This document shows positions 20,141 through 28,214 of a stretch of 64,000 nucleotides of DNA, one piece after another (positions within the stretch are counted from its first letter, which is position 1; every line of letters begins with the position of its first letter). The notes beneath the pieces are model-generated. The model was given only the letters and a program-made list of their open reading frames with translations, was not told where the DNA came from and ran no database searches. The translations under genes and the position numbers were made by a program. This stretch comes from Caballeronia udeis (GTDB lineage Bacteria > Pseudomonadota > Gammaproteobacteria > Burkholderiales > Burkholderiaceae), in contig NZ_FCOK02000013.1 in assembly GCF_001544555.2 (NCBI RefSeq), forward strand, positions 62,001 through 126,000, read 5' to 3'.

Positions 20141-21577
20141 TCATCTCCTTTGGAAATCGGGTGAAACAAGCAGCAGCGCGAGCGCGGTCGGTGCGCTTTC
20201 CGCACGCGATAATTCGGATGCCGTAGCATCGCTCAGCGAACCCGCGAGCAACTGGTCACCGAGTGTGCGCGCGTCGAGCGTATCGCCGATGCGTGATGCG
20301 AAACGCTGCGCCAGCTCCACCCGGCGCACGAGCGCGTCGGGTGCGGCCCAGCTTGCGGCTATGTCGTCATAGCCCGCCGGCGACCCCGGCCGCCACACGG
20401 GCTGGCCAAGCTGTGTCAGCAAAGGCGCGATCTGCATGTTGCCGAGATCATTGAGACCCAGCCCCCGTAGCGACGACACCGTCCAGTCCCACGGCGTCTT
20501 GAACTTGGCATCCACCGGCGACCATGCTTCATGTGAATCGATCAATACCTGGTACACGCTGGGCAAGTCACCGTTCGTCGCGCTGAACACGCCGGCCAGG
20601 CGATCGACCAGCGCGGGCGGCGGGGTATCGGCGACAAAATGCCGGGCGAGCTTGCTCGCAATGTGCTGCGCAGTCGCGGGCGAGGCAGCCAGATCGTGCA
20701 GTACGGCAAGCGCTTGCTGCTGACCGGGCTGGTCGTATTGCCGGTTCATGATCGTGCGTGTTCCAGGCTCGTGCAGCGGCTGGCGAAACACGAATTGCCC
20801 CGGCGCGGCGGCGTCATTTCGCCGACCGGCTGCACCCATGCCGCCACCCATCGCACCAATGCTCCAGCCCGTCAGCGCGCGGGCGAACTCTGTCACGTCG
20901 TTTTGGTCGTAGCCGCTGCGCACGCCAAGCGTATGCAGCTCCATGATTTCGCGCGCCAGGTTCTCGTTCAGGCCGGGCTTGCGGTCAGGATGCTTTGCTG
21001 CGGCGCGTTCAGCCGCCGGGCTGTCGGGGCCGACCGAGCGGGCCTGATCGAGGAAAATCTGCATGGCCGGATGACGTTCGACCGCGACCAGCATGTCTTC
21101 GAAACGGCCCAGTACATGAGGGCGGATGGCTTCCGCCTCGAATGATCCGGCAAGCATGGCCACCGGCGGTTTTTCTACGGAAACCGCGAAATGGTTCGAC
21201 CAGAAAGCCACCAGCCGCTCTGCAAACGGTGTGGGCGTTTGCAGCGCGCTCACGAACCGCGCGTTGACGGCTGAGCGATAGATATCGCGGAGTTTCTCGT
21301 TATAGGACTTGCGCACCGCTTGTTTGTCGTCGGCGCCGGCGTTGCGGATCGCGTTCTGGCGATCGGCGAATTCGGCGGCGAGCGCGGTGCTTGCGGGTTG
21401 GTCTCCTAACGCTTGCGGCATTGCCTGATAGCTTGCGCCCGAGAGCTGGCTCTTGAGCCAGCCCTTCGGATCGGACGGCGCCGCCTCACCTGCGCGGGCG
21501 CCCAGTCCGAAGCGATTCAGCGCGATCGCGGCGGGGGTCACGGATGTAACGGAGGTACCGGGTGTCACGTCAGCCAT
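20141..21577 (-). CDS. DUF1800 protein
   Basis: About 478 residues, mostly helical. Family marks are AALNRFGLGARAGE at the start (here written ALNRFGLGA), ERLVAFWSNHFAVS, GSFEAEAIRPHVLGRFEDML, NENLAREIMELHTLG, VTEFARALTGW and ASKLARHF. ATG at 21577 follows GGGA; a GTG four codons upstream is the alternative. No obvious signal peptide was seen, although it is the obligate neighbour of Tat-exported DUF1501 proteins. It lies downstream of an ECF sigma/anti-sigma module, which suggests stress-dependent expression. Confidence 0.9.
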   Translation of the reverse strand: MADVTPGTSVTSVTPAAIALNRFGLGARAGEAAPSDPKGWLKSQLSGASYQAMPQALGDQPASTALAAEFADRQNAIRNAGADDKQAVRKSYNEKLRDIYRSAVNARFVSALQTPTPFAERLVAFWSNHFAVSVEKPPVAMLAGSFEAEAIRPHVLGRFEDMLVAVERHPAMQIFLDQARSVGPDSPAAERAAAKHPDRKPGLNENLAREIMELHTLGVRSGYDQNDVTEFARALTGWSIGAMGGGMGAAGRRNDAAAPGQFVFRQPLHEPGTRTIMNRQYDQPGQQQALAVLHDLAASPATAQHIASKLARHFVADTPPPALVDRLAGVFSATNGDLPSVYQVLIDSHEAWSPVDAKFKTPWDWTVSSLRGLGLNDLGNMQIAPLLTQLGQPVWRPGSPAGYDDIAASWAAPDALVRRVELAQRFASRIGDTLDARTLGDQLLAGSLSDATASELSRAESAPTALALLLVSPDFQRR

Positions 21578-21651
21578 GGCTGTTCCCACGAATCGAATTG
21601 CTATGCAGCTTTAACGGTGGGGCCGCGTGAATCCGTCGGTGTGCCCCAAAT

Positions 21652-22125
21652 TTATTTCTTGGGCGCCGGCCCGACATGCAGCGGGCCGTGGCGCTCCAGC
21701 GCATCGACGAGCTTGAGCCGTTCATCGGGCGTCAGCGTGCCGGCGAAGTCAGCCACTGTTGCTTCGACCCGCGCACGCACCGCAACATCGGCCTCGCGCG
21801 TACGGGCGAGCGCTGCGTCGAGCGCGGCGCGATCGAATTGCGGCGCAGCAAGCGCCTGCACGACATCGAGTCGGCCCGAGCGCGCACCGACGACCAGGGG
21901 CAGGCTCTCACGGCGTGTCTGCCGCAGCGCCTCGCGCAACTGGTCCTGACGTTCCTGCGGTAGTTCATCCGCGGCGAAACGCAGGCCGCGTTGCTGCGCG
22001 AGCACTTCGGCTTTCTGCTTCGCCACCCATCGATACGTCCCGCCCGCGATCGCCCCGAGCAGGAAGATGTTGAGTACGAGCGACACGATCAGCAGTGTCT
22101 TGAGCCGGGTTGTCGGCATGGTCAT
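21652..22125 (-). CDS. Periplasmic heavy-metal-sensor-like protein (CnrR/Spy-type, Metal_resist family)
   Basis: 157 residues: one N-terminal membrane anchor (LLIVSLVLNIFLLGAIAGGTY) followed by a helical periplasmic domain rich in Arg, Glu and Gln (ELPQERQDQLREALRQTRRESLPL...LTPDERLKLVDAL). This layout matches CnrR/Spy/CpxP-like four-helix proteins that sense metal or envelope damage. It overlaps the preceding anti-sigma-like gene by four bases and stands in the position of CnrX in a sigma/anti-sigma/sensor unit. Few His or Cys residues are visible, so metal binding is not assured. Confidence 0.7.
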   Translation of the reverse strand: MTMPTTRLKTLLIVSLVLNIFLLGAIAGGTYRWVAKQKAEVLAQQRGLRFAADELPQERQDQLREALRQTRRESLPLVVGARSGRLDVVQALAAPQFDRAALDAALARTREADVAVRARVEATVADFAGTLTPDERLKLVDALERHGPLHVGPAPKK

Positions 22126-22565
22126 TGGTCGCTCCAGTCGGCCGTCGAGCTGCTGAATACGGTGCTTTCACCGGTTTGATCGAAGAGACTCGGCGGATTC
22201 GCCGACGTGTAGTAGAAAGACCCGGTCAACGATATGGCCAGCACGCCCGCGGCAATTCCCGCCACGCCCACGCCCACGAGACCGGCGCCCGATAGCCACC
22301 ATTGCGGCCGTTTCCAGGCGGGTTTCTGACGTGGCGACGCCAGCGGCGCCGAGACCAGGATGCACCGGACCAGATCCGATTCCGGCGCGGCGACGTTATG
22401 CCTCGACAGCACGAGATCGAGCGACCGGGCTTCGGCCAGTGCAGCGAGTACGGCCGGGTCACGTTGAGTGAGCAGCGCTTTGGCTTCGGCGCGCTCGGCT
22501 GCGGGCCAGTGTTCCGGCATGGCGCCATAAGCCTCGGTGAGGCGGCGAAAACGTTCGGGGGTCAT
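22122..22565 (-). CDS. Probable anti-sigma factor, single-pass membrane protein
   Basis: 147 residues. The cytoplasmic part (1-85) is charged and helical (MTPERFRRLTEAYGAMPEHWPAAERAEA), without a zinc-binding HxxxCxxC motif. One membrane helix lies at about 93-117 (LSGAGLVGVGVAGIAAGVLAISL) and a short periplasmic tail follows. It overlaps the ECF sigma gene by four bases and the metal-sensor-like gene by four bases. Anti-sigma function is inferred from topology and from this tight coupling. Confidence 0.65.
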   Translation of the reverse strand: MTPERFRRLTEAYGAMPEHWPAAERAEAKALLTQRDPAVLAALAEARSLDLVLSRHNVAAPESDLVRCILVSAPLASPRQKPAWKRPQWWLSGAGLVGVGVAGIAAGVLAISLTGSFYYTSANPPSLFDQTGESTVFSSSTADWSDQ

Positions 22566-23137
22566 CGGCGTTCCTTTCCAAAGACATGCTCGCCGCGCTC
22601 GCCGGCAAGACGGCTGCGCAGCGTGCGGCGTGCGCGAGCGAGCAGGCTTTCAAGCGCTTCGACGGTGATACCCATCAAAGCCGCGGCCTCGACGTTCGGC
22701 AGTTCCTGGTAGTACTGCAGGACCAGTGCCTCGCGCTGGCGTGCCGGCAACGCGGCGAGCGCGGCGGCAATGCGCTCGCTGCGCGCGGACTCGTCGAGTT
22801 GATCTTCCGGCAGCGGCGCCTGGTCGACGGGTTCCGGCGCGTCGTCGTCGGAGATGACATCCTGACGGCGGCGCAAGCGGTCATAACACAGGTTGAGCGC
22901 GACGCGGTGCAGCCAGGTGTCAAAGCGAGCCTGGCCGCGCTGCCAGCGCGACGCCTGCTTCCAGATCCGTACGAACGCTTCCTGTGCCACGTCGCTCGCC
23001 TCGTCACGGTCTCCCAGCAACCGGGTCGCGAGCGCGAGCAGCCGCGGCAGTTTGCGCGCGACCATCTCGCGAACCGCTCCGGGTTCCCTGCCATCGATAC
23101 GGGCTAGCAACTCCGCGTCCGGGTCTTCTTGGTTCAA
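22562..23137 (-). CDS. ECF-type RNA polymerase sigma factor
   Basis: 191-residue sigma-70 family protein of the extracytoplasmic group. Region 2 shows DRDEASDVAQEAFVRIWKQASRWQ and FDTWLHRVALNLCYDRLRRR. Region 4 shows LPARQREALVLQYYQELPNVEAAALMGITVEALESLLARARRTLRSRL. The Q(E)ALVLQYYQELPNVEAA arrangement resembles CnrH/RpoE-like members. It directs transcription of stress genes when released by its membrane anti-sigma, encoded next with a four-base overlap. It probably controls its own operon, including DUF1800/DUF1501. Confidence 0.93.
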   Translation of the reverse strand: MNQEDPDAELLARIDGREPGAVREMVARKLPRLLALATRLLGDRDEASDVAQEAFVRIWKQASRWQRGQARFDTWLHRVALNLCYDRLRRRQDVISDDDAPEPVDQAPLPEDQLDESARSERIAAALAALPARQREALVLQYYQELPNVEAAALMGITVEALESLLARARRTLRSRLAGERGEHVFGKERR

Positions 23138-23171
23138 TGTGTTTGATCTCGTAGCACATGTTCAACAGCCT

Positions 23172-23200
23172 GCGCCGGGTTGGCCTGCGACCCGGTGCGC
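23172..23200 (-). other. Hairpin between the small lipoprotein and ECF sigma genes
   Basis: GCGCCGGGT and ACCCGGTGCGC can pair with a two-base bulge around a nine-base loop, in the 78 bases between the two genes. No T-run follows on the minus strand. It may attenuate read-through from the small lipoprotein into the sigma gene; this is an inference. Confidence 0.3.
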
Positions 23201-23215
23201 CAGCGTGGGGACTGC

Positions 23216-23323
23216 TCAGTACACGACGACCGCGGGTCGATAATAAGCCGGCCGCGCGGGATAAACGACGCACGCGGAAAGCGCCGCGGCCGCCAATGCA
23301 ATGGCGACTAGAGTTTTAAGCAT
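23216..23323 (-). CDS. Very small lipoprotein (35 residues)
   Basis: Starts MLKTLVAIALAAAALSAC: a lipoprotein signal whose lipobox LSAC ends at residue 18, leaving a mature peptide of only 18 residues rich in Tyr, Pro, Val and Arg (CVVYPARPAYYRPAVVVY). An AAGGCGGG stretch precedes the ATG. Codon use is as GC-rich as in its neighbours. It lies on the same strand as the W-x-x-G-H-W protein at 23402 and the ECF sigma gene. Tiny lipoproteins of this kind, next to YXWGXW-type proteins, occur widely in related genomes; function unknown. Confidence 0.6.
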   Translation of the reverse strand: MLKTLVAIALAAAALSACVVYPARPAYYRPAVVVY

Positions 23324-23401
23324 GACTGCCCGCCTTAGCCTGAAGAGGGTGACATGCGGGTACCCCGAGGGTCACCCGCGATGAACGCGCCTGTGCCCGG
23401 T

Positions 23402-23734
23402 CTAGCGAGCCCAGTGACCCTCGATCCAGCGCCAGTTCGGTCCTCGCTGCACCCAGTGGCCCGGCACCCAATGCGCGCCGACCCGTACCGGCCGCCAGTG
23501 ACCCGGCACCCAGGCGTAGCCCCGGCCGGCCCAGCGCCAGTGACCGCCGTCCCACACATAGCCGGGGCGCGCCGCGGGAACGACTTCGGTGCGCATCGGC
23601 GGCGGCGCCGACGGGGCGATGATCACTTCCTGGGCGAATGCGGACACGCTGGCCAGCGTGGTCAAGGCGGTGACCACGGCCAAAACGGCCTTTACCGCGA
23701 AGTTGGGCGAAGCCCATTCTTTTAGTGCTTTCAT
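23402..23734 (-). CDS. Periplasmic protein with W-x-x-G-H-W repeats (YXWGXW type)
   Basis: 110 residues. A signal peptide (hydrophobic AVLAVVTALTTLASVSAFAQ, cut after AFA or FAQ) is followed by about 70 residues. These hold at least four aromatic repeats: YVWDGGHWRWAG, YAWVPGHWRP, HWVPGHWVQRG and WRWIEGHW. The repeat suggests a small beta-rich scaffold in the periplasm. It shares the repeat with the lipoprotein at 18731, and the two bracket the ECF/DUF1800/DUF1501 genes on the same strand. Function unknown. Confidence 0.75.
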   Translation of the reverse strand: MKALKEWASPNFAVKAVLAVVTALTTLASVSAFAQEVIIAPSAPPPMRTEVVPAARPGYVWDGGHWRWAGRGYAWVPGHWRPVRVGAHWVPGHWVQRGPNWRWIEGHWAR

Positions 23735-23979
23735 AACGGTTCCCTGGAGGTGGAAAAGACGCTCGATGCAGGTGTCTGTCGAGTGCTTAAACGCGTGCCC
23801 TCAAGAAATCCGTCGCAAGATTTGAGATTTATTTATGCGGGCTGAAACCGGTGGCGATGCTGCGATACGTCCGTCACCGGATAAGCGGGTGAGCGCGCGG
23901 CTTCCCCTTATCCATCACCGATCTGCTCAGATTCGACATGCCCTCAAGTCATGAAATCAGGAAATCTTCTTACAAATAA

Positions 23980-25125
23980 ATGAAAACTTCCCTAAAGTAT
24001 TTAGTCGGCGCCGGCACGCTGAAACTCTCGGTAGGCGGTTCGGACGTTTCGATCAAGATCGATTCGTCGAACAACACGCTGAGCGGCATTGCGGCCGCGA
24101 TCAATTCCGCGTCCGGCAATCCCGGCGTGAGCGCGACGGTGATCACCGGCACGGACGGCGCGCATCTCGTGCTGCACTCGTCCACCACGGGCGTGGCGAA
24201 CAGTATCTCGGTGGAGGTCACGCCGAGCGGCACCGGCAACAACACCGGGTTATCGAAGCTCAACGCCAGCTCGTCCACGTCGACCGTCGATCCCTCGGAC
24301 CCGGCCAAGACCGTGGCGCCGTACACGACCATCGGGACATCGGCGAACTGGAAGCAAACCGCGGCCGGCAAGGACGCGTTGCTGACCGTGGCGGGCACGG
24401 AGGTCAGCAGCCCGAGCAACAGCGTGACGTCGGCTATTGCGGGCTTGTCGATCAACCTGACCTCGGAGTCAGTGGGAACGACCCAGACGCTGACCGTCGC
24501 CGCCGACACAAGCACCCAGACGACGTCGATCAAGGCCTTCGTCACCGCGTATAACAACTTCGTCAACATGGCTGTGTCGCTGACGTCTTTCGACAAGTCG
24601 CAACCCAAGGGCTCGCAAGGCGGTCCGTTGCTCGGCGACTCGATGATGAACACGGTCAGGAACGCGCTTGCAACCGTGATCAGCAAGGGCGTGCCGACGG
24701 CGTCGGGCTCGACCAAGGCAATGGCGAACCTGGGAACCATCGGTATCACGCTGCAGCAGGACGGCACGCTGAAGATCGACGACACCGCGCTGAACTCGGC
24801 GCTGACCAACAAGCCCGGCACGGTCAACGCGTTGTTCAACCCGACCTCCGGCCTCGGCGCGGAGATGAACAAAACGCTCACGACCTTTCTCAAGAAAGAC
24901 GGCCTGCTCGATACAAGGACAATGTCGCTCAACAAGGACCTCGACAACATCAAGGTCCAGGGCACGAAACTGGATGCATTCGCCACGCAACTGACGAACA
25001 GCTACAACGCGCAGTTCGCTGCGCTCAACACGCTGATGGCGCATATGGCGAGCAATACGAGCTACCTCACTGCGTTGTTCGGCGGGGCCAACAGTGCGGG
25101 CGCACTGGCCGGAAACAAGGGTTGA
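23980..25125 (+). pseudogene. N-terminally truncated flagellar cap protein FliD-like fragment
   Basis: 381 residues that match the middle and C-terminal part of FliD (flagellar hook-associated protein 2). TLSGIAAAINSASGNPGVSATVI and an S/T-rich variable domain come first. Then TTSIKAFVTAYNNFVN, GPLLGDSMMNTVRNALATVIS, LGTIGITLQQDGTLKIDDTALNSAL, and a helical C-terminus ending in FAALNTLMAHMASNTSYLTALFGG. The first roughly 90 residues (D0 heptad helix, needed for cap assembly) are missing, and an in-frame stop TAA directly precedes the ATG. No flagellar gene is nearby. It is most simply a relic; expression as a secreted fragment cannot be excluded. Confidence 0.75.
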
Positions 25126-25155
25126 TCAGGAACGCGCCGCGCGGTGAATGGCGGT

Positions 25156-25197
25156 AAAAACGAACCGGGGCGTCCTGACAGGACGCCCCGGTTCGTT
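25156..25197 (-). terminator. Strong Rho-independent terminator
   Basis: A perfect 18-base inverted repeat (AACGAACCGGGGCGTCCT and its complement) with a three-base loop. On the minus strand the stem is followed by TTTTT, so it terminates the SDR gene at 25238-26428. It may also stop transcripts arriving from the fliD-like fragment on the plus strand, where the T-run is absent. Confidence 0.9.
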
Positions 25198-25237
25198 GTG
25201 CGGCAAAGAAGGCGCGTGCGCTTTTTACTTGCGCTCT

Positions 25238-26428
25238 CTATTTGAAATCCCAGCGCATCTGCTCGACGATCCCCACCCCGCGCGAGGTCCGCACGCATTC
25301 GCTCACGTAGTCGACAAACGGCAAGGGCTCGAAACCGATCTCTTCGCGGAGGCGGCTGTTGTCGAACTGATAGTCCAGGTTGGCGAACCCCGCATAGAGA
25401 CCCAGCGCATGTTCGATCACGCGGGCCACGCCTGAGTCCTGACGCCCGGCCACCTCGCGCGCGATCCTGCGGAAATCCCGCGGCGCGCAGATGGAGTAGC
25501 GTTTCCCCGATATGCCCGTGGCCTCATCCATCGCGCCGATAATCTGCCCGATGGTCGGCGCCTCCGATCCGGCCGATACGTGGTACGTATCGAAGGCAAG
25601 CTTCGGCTTGACGGCGAGCAAGGCCAGTGCGCGGGCGCAATCGTCGACTGAAACCACATCCAGCCGGGTCATTGCTTTTGCGCTGAAACGCCGCGCGCCA
25701 TGCACCACGCGAAACACCCAGAAGATGCTCGCCGAAGGCAACGTGCCCAGCACCGTATGCCCGACGACAATCGATGGCCGCACCACGACCACGGGCAATG
25801 ACGGGTAGTAGACGCGCAGGAGCCGCTCAATGTCGCGTTTGCTTTGCGTATAGGGAACGAGATGGTTCGTTTCGCTCTCGTTCCCGGTATGGGCGAACGT
25901 GGATTCCGGCACGACCGGACTGCACTGCGTGCCGCATGCCATGGCCGTGCTGACGTGCAGGAAACGCCGCAGCGTTTTGCTGCCGGCAAAGTGCGATGCA
26001 AAACGCAACGTGTCGCGCACGTTGATTTCGAGTACTTGCGGGCTCGTGGAGAACGACGCCATGGCTGCGCAGTTGATCACATGGGACGCCTCCGTCAGGC
26101 GGGCGAGATCTGTTTCCGTAAAATCGCCGCCCAGGTCGCCCACGATCACGTTCGCCTCGGTCAGCCGTTGCGCGCGGACGTGGGGCAGGCCGCAACGGAT
26201 GGCGGATACGCGCAGGCGGGTCAGCGCCTCGGCCTTGTTCGCCGCGCGCACGAGGCACACGAGGCGTTCGATCAGCCCGGCATTCATGAGCGTTACCAGC
26301 ACCGTGCCGCCGATAAACCCGGTGGCGCCGGTCAGCACCAGCCGGTCGATGCCCACCACATGCATGCGTGTGGACGACGTGAGGCTGTCTTGCCAGGCGG
26401 TGGACAGAGGGGTTTGCCATGCAAACAT
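25238..26428 (-). CDS. Extended SDR / thioester-reductase-like NAD-binding protein
   Basis: 396 residues. Rossmann motif VLTGATGFIGG lies near residue 35, HVINCAA and FLHVSTAMACG follow, and the catalytic YxxxK is YTQSKRD (the order Ser/Thr...Tyr...Lys is complete). VVRPSIVVGHTVLG marks the extended or 'male sterility' (fatty acyl/thioester reductase) group. It could reduce a thioester or modify a lipid- or polyketide-like substrate, but no carrier or synthase is adjacent. CGGAGAA precedes the ATG. Its own terminator follows; the MipA gene lies upstream on the same strand with a gap of 100 bases. Confidence 0.8.
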   Translation of the reverse strand: MFAWQTPLSTAWQDSLTSSTRMHVVGIDRLVLTGATGFIGGTVLVTLMNAGLIERLVCLVRAANKAEALTRLRVSAIRCGLPHVRAQRLTEANVIVGDLGGDFTETDLARLTEASHVINCAAMASFSTSPQVLEINVRDTLRFASHFAGSKTLRRFLHVSTAMACGTQCSPVVPESTFAHTGNESETNHLVPYTQSKRDIERLLRVYYPSLPVVVVRPSIVVGHTVLGTLPSASIFWVFRVVHGARRFSAKAMTRLDVVSVDDCARALALLAVKPKLAFDTYHVSAGSEAPTIGQIIGAMDEATGISGKRYSICAPRDFRRIAREVAGRQDSGVARVIEHALGLYAGFANLDYQFDNSRLREEIGFEPLPFVDYVSECVRTSRGVGIVEQMRWDFK

Positions 26429-26528
26429 AGCGTTCTCCGTTCAGAAGCAAAATAAGTAGTGGCTAAGCGCGGCTGACAGCGGATGGCTGCCTCGCCGATG
26501 CCCCGCCTGATGCCTGATAGCGCGGCGC

Positions 26529-27302
26529 CTAATATCGATAGGTCACGGCTGTCGTTGCGAAATAAGCGTTCTTCTTTTGCACGAGCGGGCTATCGGCGGA
26601 CGAGCCGAGAATTCGTGTCAGGCCGCCCGATGTGCGCAGCGACCATTTCGGCGTAAAGGAATAGGTCCATGCGGCCGAGACCGTTGCGTTGTCGAAACCG
26701 GCCTTGACCGAGTAGGGCCGGAAGCCGCTGCTTGCGGACTGCGCTTCGGTGACGCCGAAGAAGGTCTGCGTATAGCGGCCGCTGCCGGCATGCAGGCTGC
26801 CTGTGATGCTGATGTCGTTGGTGGCGGTGTGCAGGACAGGCGTGGTGATGTCGAGGTGCCCGCTGACGCCGCGCGTGGTGTGGGTGAGCGGCTGGTCGAG
26901 CGTCACGCTGATGGTGGTATCGCCGAACACCGTGGCGCCGATCTGGAACGACATCATCAGCGAGCCGGGAATGCGGCCCATGCCCTTCAGGTAGTTCGAG
27001 CCGGGCAGGTCCGCGCGGTTGCTGTCGCTGCGGCCGAAGTCATAGTCGAGCGCGGTCGAGACGAACATGCCGTTGGCGAAGGTCTTTTTATAGCCGGCGC
27101 CTTGGAACGGGCTGATGAAAAAGCCGTTGGAAAATTCAGCGGAGAAGACCGGTGCGACCAGGCCACGGTAGTCCTTGCTGCCGAGGTAACGCGGCGCGAC
27201 TCCGGTTCCCAGTCCAAAGGTATAGAAATTCTCGGCGTGTGCCATGGAGGAACACGTCAGGCCAAGCAGGGGGAGGCAAAGATAGGAGAGGCGTTTGCGC
27301 AC
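26529..27302 (-). CDS. MipA/OmpV-family outer-membrane protein
   Basis: 257 residues. A signal peptide (LSYLCLPLLGLTCSSMAHA) is followed by a beta-barrel pattern ending in an aromatic residue (ATTAVTYRY). Family marks are YTFGLGTGVAPRYLGSKDYRG, FISPFQGAGYKK and FGVTEAQSASSGFRPYSVKAG. MipA links murein hydrolase and synthase at the outer membrane, and relatives are implicated in antibiotic entry. It is divergent from an RstA/RstB-like system, a frequent arrangement that suggests control by it. Confidence 0.9.
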   Translation of the reverse strand: MRKRLSYLCLPLLGLTCSSMAHAENFYTFGLGTGVAPRYLGSKDYRGLVAPVFSAEFSNGFFISPFQGAGYKKTFANGMFVSTALDYDFGRSDSNRADLPGSNYLKGMGRIPGSLMMSFQIGATVFGDTTISVTLDQPLTHTTRGVSGHLDITTPVLHTATNDISITGSLHAGSGRYTQTFFGVTEAQSASSGFRPYSVKAGFDNATVSAAWTYSFTPKWSLRTSGGLTRILGSSADSPLVQKKNAYFATTAVTYRY

Positions 27303-27375
27303 GGTCAGGTCTTTTTTTAGGAGAGAAGCCGCAGTCTAGGTACGCGGCTGACCGGTGTCTGTTTTGAAGTTGAGC

Positions 27376-27414
27376 GAATTTGTGCTGAATTGTGTTCAAG
27401 TGTCCTTGAGTGTT
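27376..27414. promoter_or_regulatory. Direct repeats, possible response-regulator boxes
   Basis: In the gap between mipA and the response regulator, TTCAAGTGT and TTGAGTGTT are spaced 11 bases apart. Just before them GAATTTGTG and GAATTGTG are also about 12 apart. One-helical-turn direct repeats are typical of OmpR-type dimers. Binding by the adjacent regulator is inference. Confidence 0.35.
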
Positions 27415-27485
27415 GCGGACGGCCCTGCCATACGCGCGCGAGGATAGAATCGACGGCTGCTAGTGTGCAAGTGCGGAGAAGAAAG

Positions 27486-28214
27486 ATGAACGAGGTCTCG
27501 CCCAAGTACAACGTGTTGCTGATCGAGGACGATGACCGTCTCGCGCAACTGGTCGCGGAGTATCTGGATAGCTATGAATTTGCGGTGACCATCGTGCGGC
27601 GCGGCGATATTGCCGTGGCTGCCGTACGCGAGCATAAACCGGCGCTGGTGATTCTCGACCTGATGCTGCCCAACATGGACGGCATGGAAGTGTGCCGGCG
27701 CATTCGCGGTTTTTCGAGCGTGCCGGTGTTGATCCTGACCGCTCGCGTCGATGTCTTCGACCAGGTTGCAGGACTTGAAACCGGCGCGGACGACTATGTC
27801 GTCAAGCCGATCGAACCGCGTGTGCTGGTGGCGCGCGCACGCGCGCTGCTCAGGCGCTCGCAGCCGGCGGAGGAAGTCATCATGCCGGCCGTGGATGCCG
27901 GCACGCTCACGTTTGGCGAACTGGTGATCTCGCCGCCTAACCGCACCGTGACATGGCGCGGCCAGGACATCGACCTGAAGACCGCCGAGTTCAACCTGCT
28001 CGTGATCCTCGCGCGCGCCGCCGGTACCGTGCTGAGCCGTGACGATATCCTCAAGCAATTGCGCGGCATCGAATTCGACGGGCTGGACCGCACCGTCGAC
28101 TCCGGTATCTCGCGGCTGCGGCGCCGCTTCGAGGACGCATCACCGGAGCCGCACAAGATCAAGACGGTCTGGGGCCGCGGTTATCTCTTCAGCCCGTCTG
28201 CGTGGGAGGATTGA
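27486..28214 (+). CDS. OmpR-family response regulator, RstA-like
   Basis: 242 residues. The receiver domain has IEDDDRLA, the phospho-acceptor Asp in LVILDLMLPNMDG (about residue 58), and GADDYVVKPIEPRVLVARARALLRR. The C-terminal winged helix ends with KTVWGRGYLFSPSAWED, a tail typical of RstA. ATG at 27486 has GGAGAAG before it. The kinase gene starts right after the stop codon (TGA ATG). It is likely to control the divergent mipA-type gene; the signal is unknown. Confidence 0.92.
   Translation: MNEVSPKYNVLLIEDDDRLAQLVAEYLDSYEFAVTIVRRGDIAVAAVREHKPALVILDLMLPNMDGMEVCRRIRGFSSVPVLILTARVDVFDQVAGLETGADDYVVKPIEPRVLVARARALLRRSQPAEEVIMPAVDAGTLTFGELVISPPNRTVTWRGQDIDLKTAEFNLLVILARAAGTVLSRDDILKQLRGIEFDGLDRTVDSGISRLRRRFEDASPEPHKIKTVWGRGYLFSPSAWED

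Noticed and set aside
25156..25197. 18-base inverted repeat considered as a mobile-element end or attachment site
   Set aside because: The three-base loop and the T-run on the minus strand right after a gene explain it fully as a terminator.
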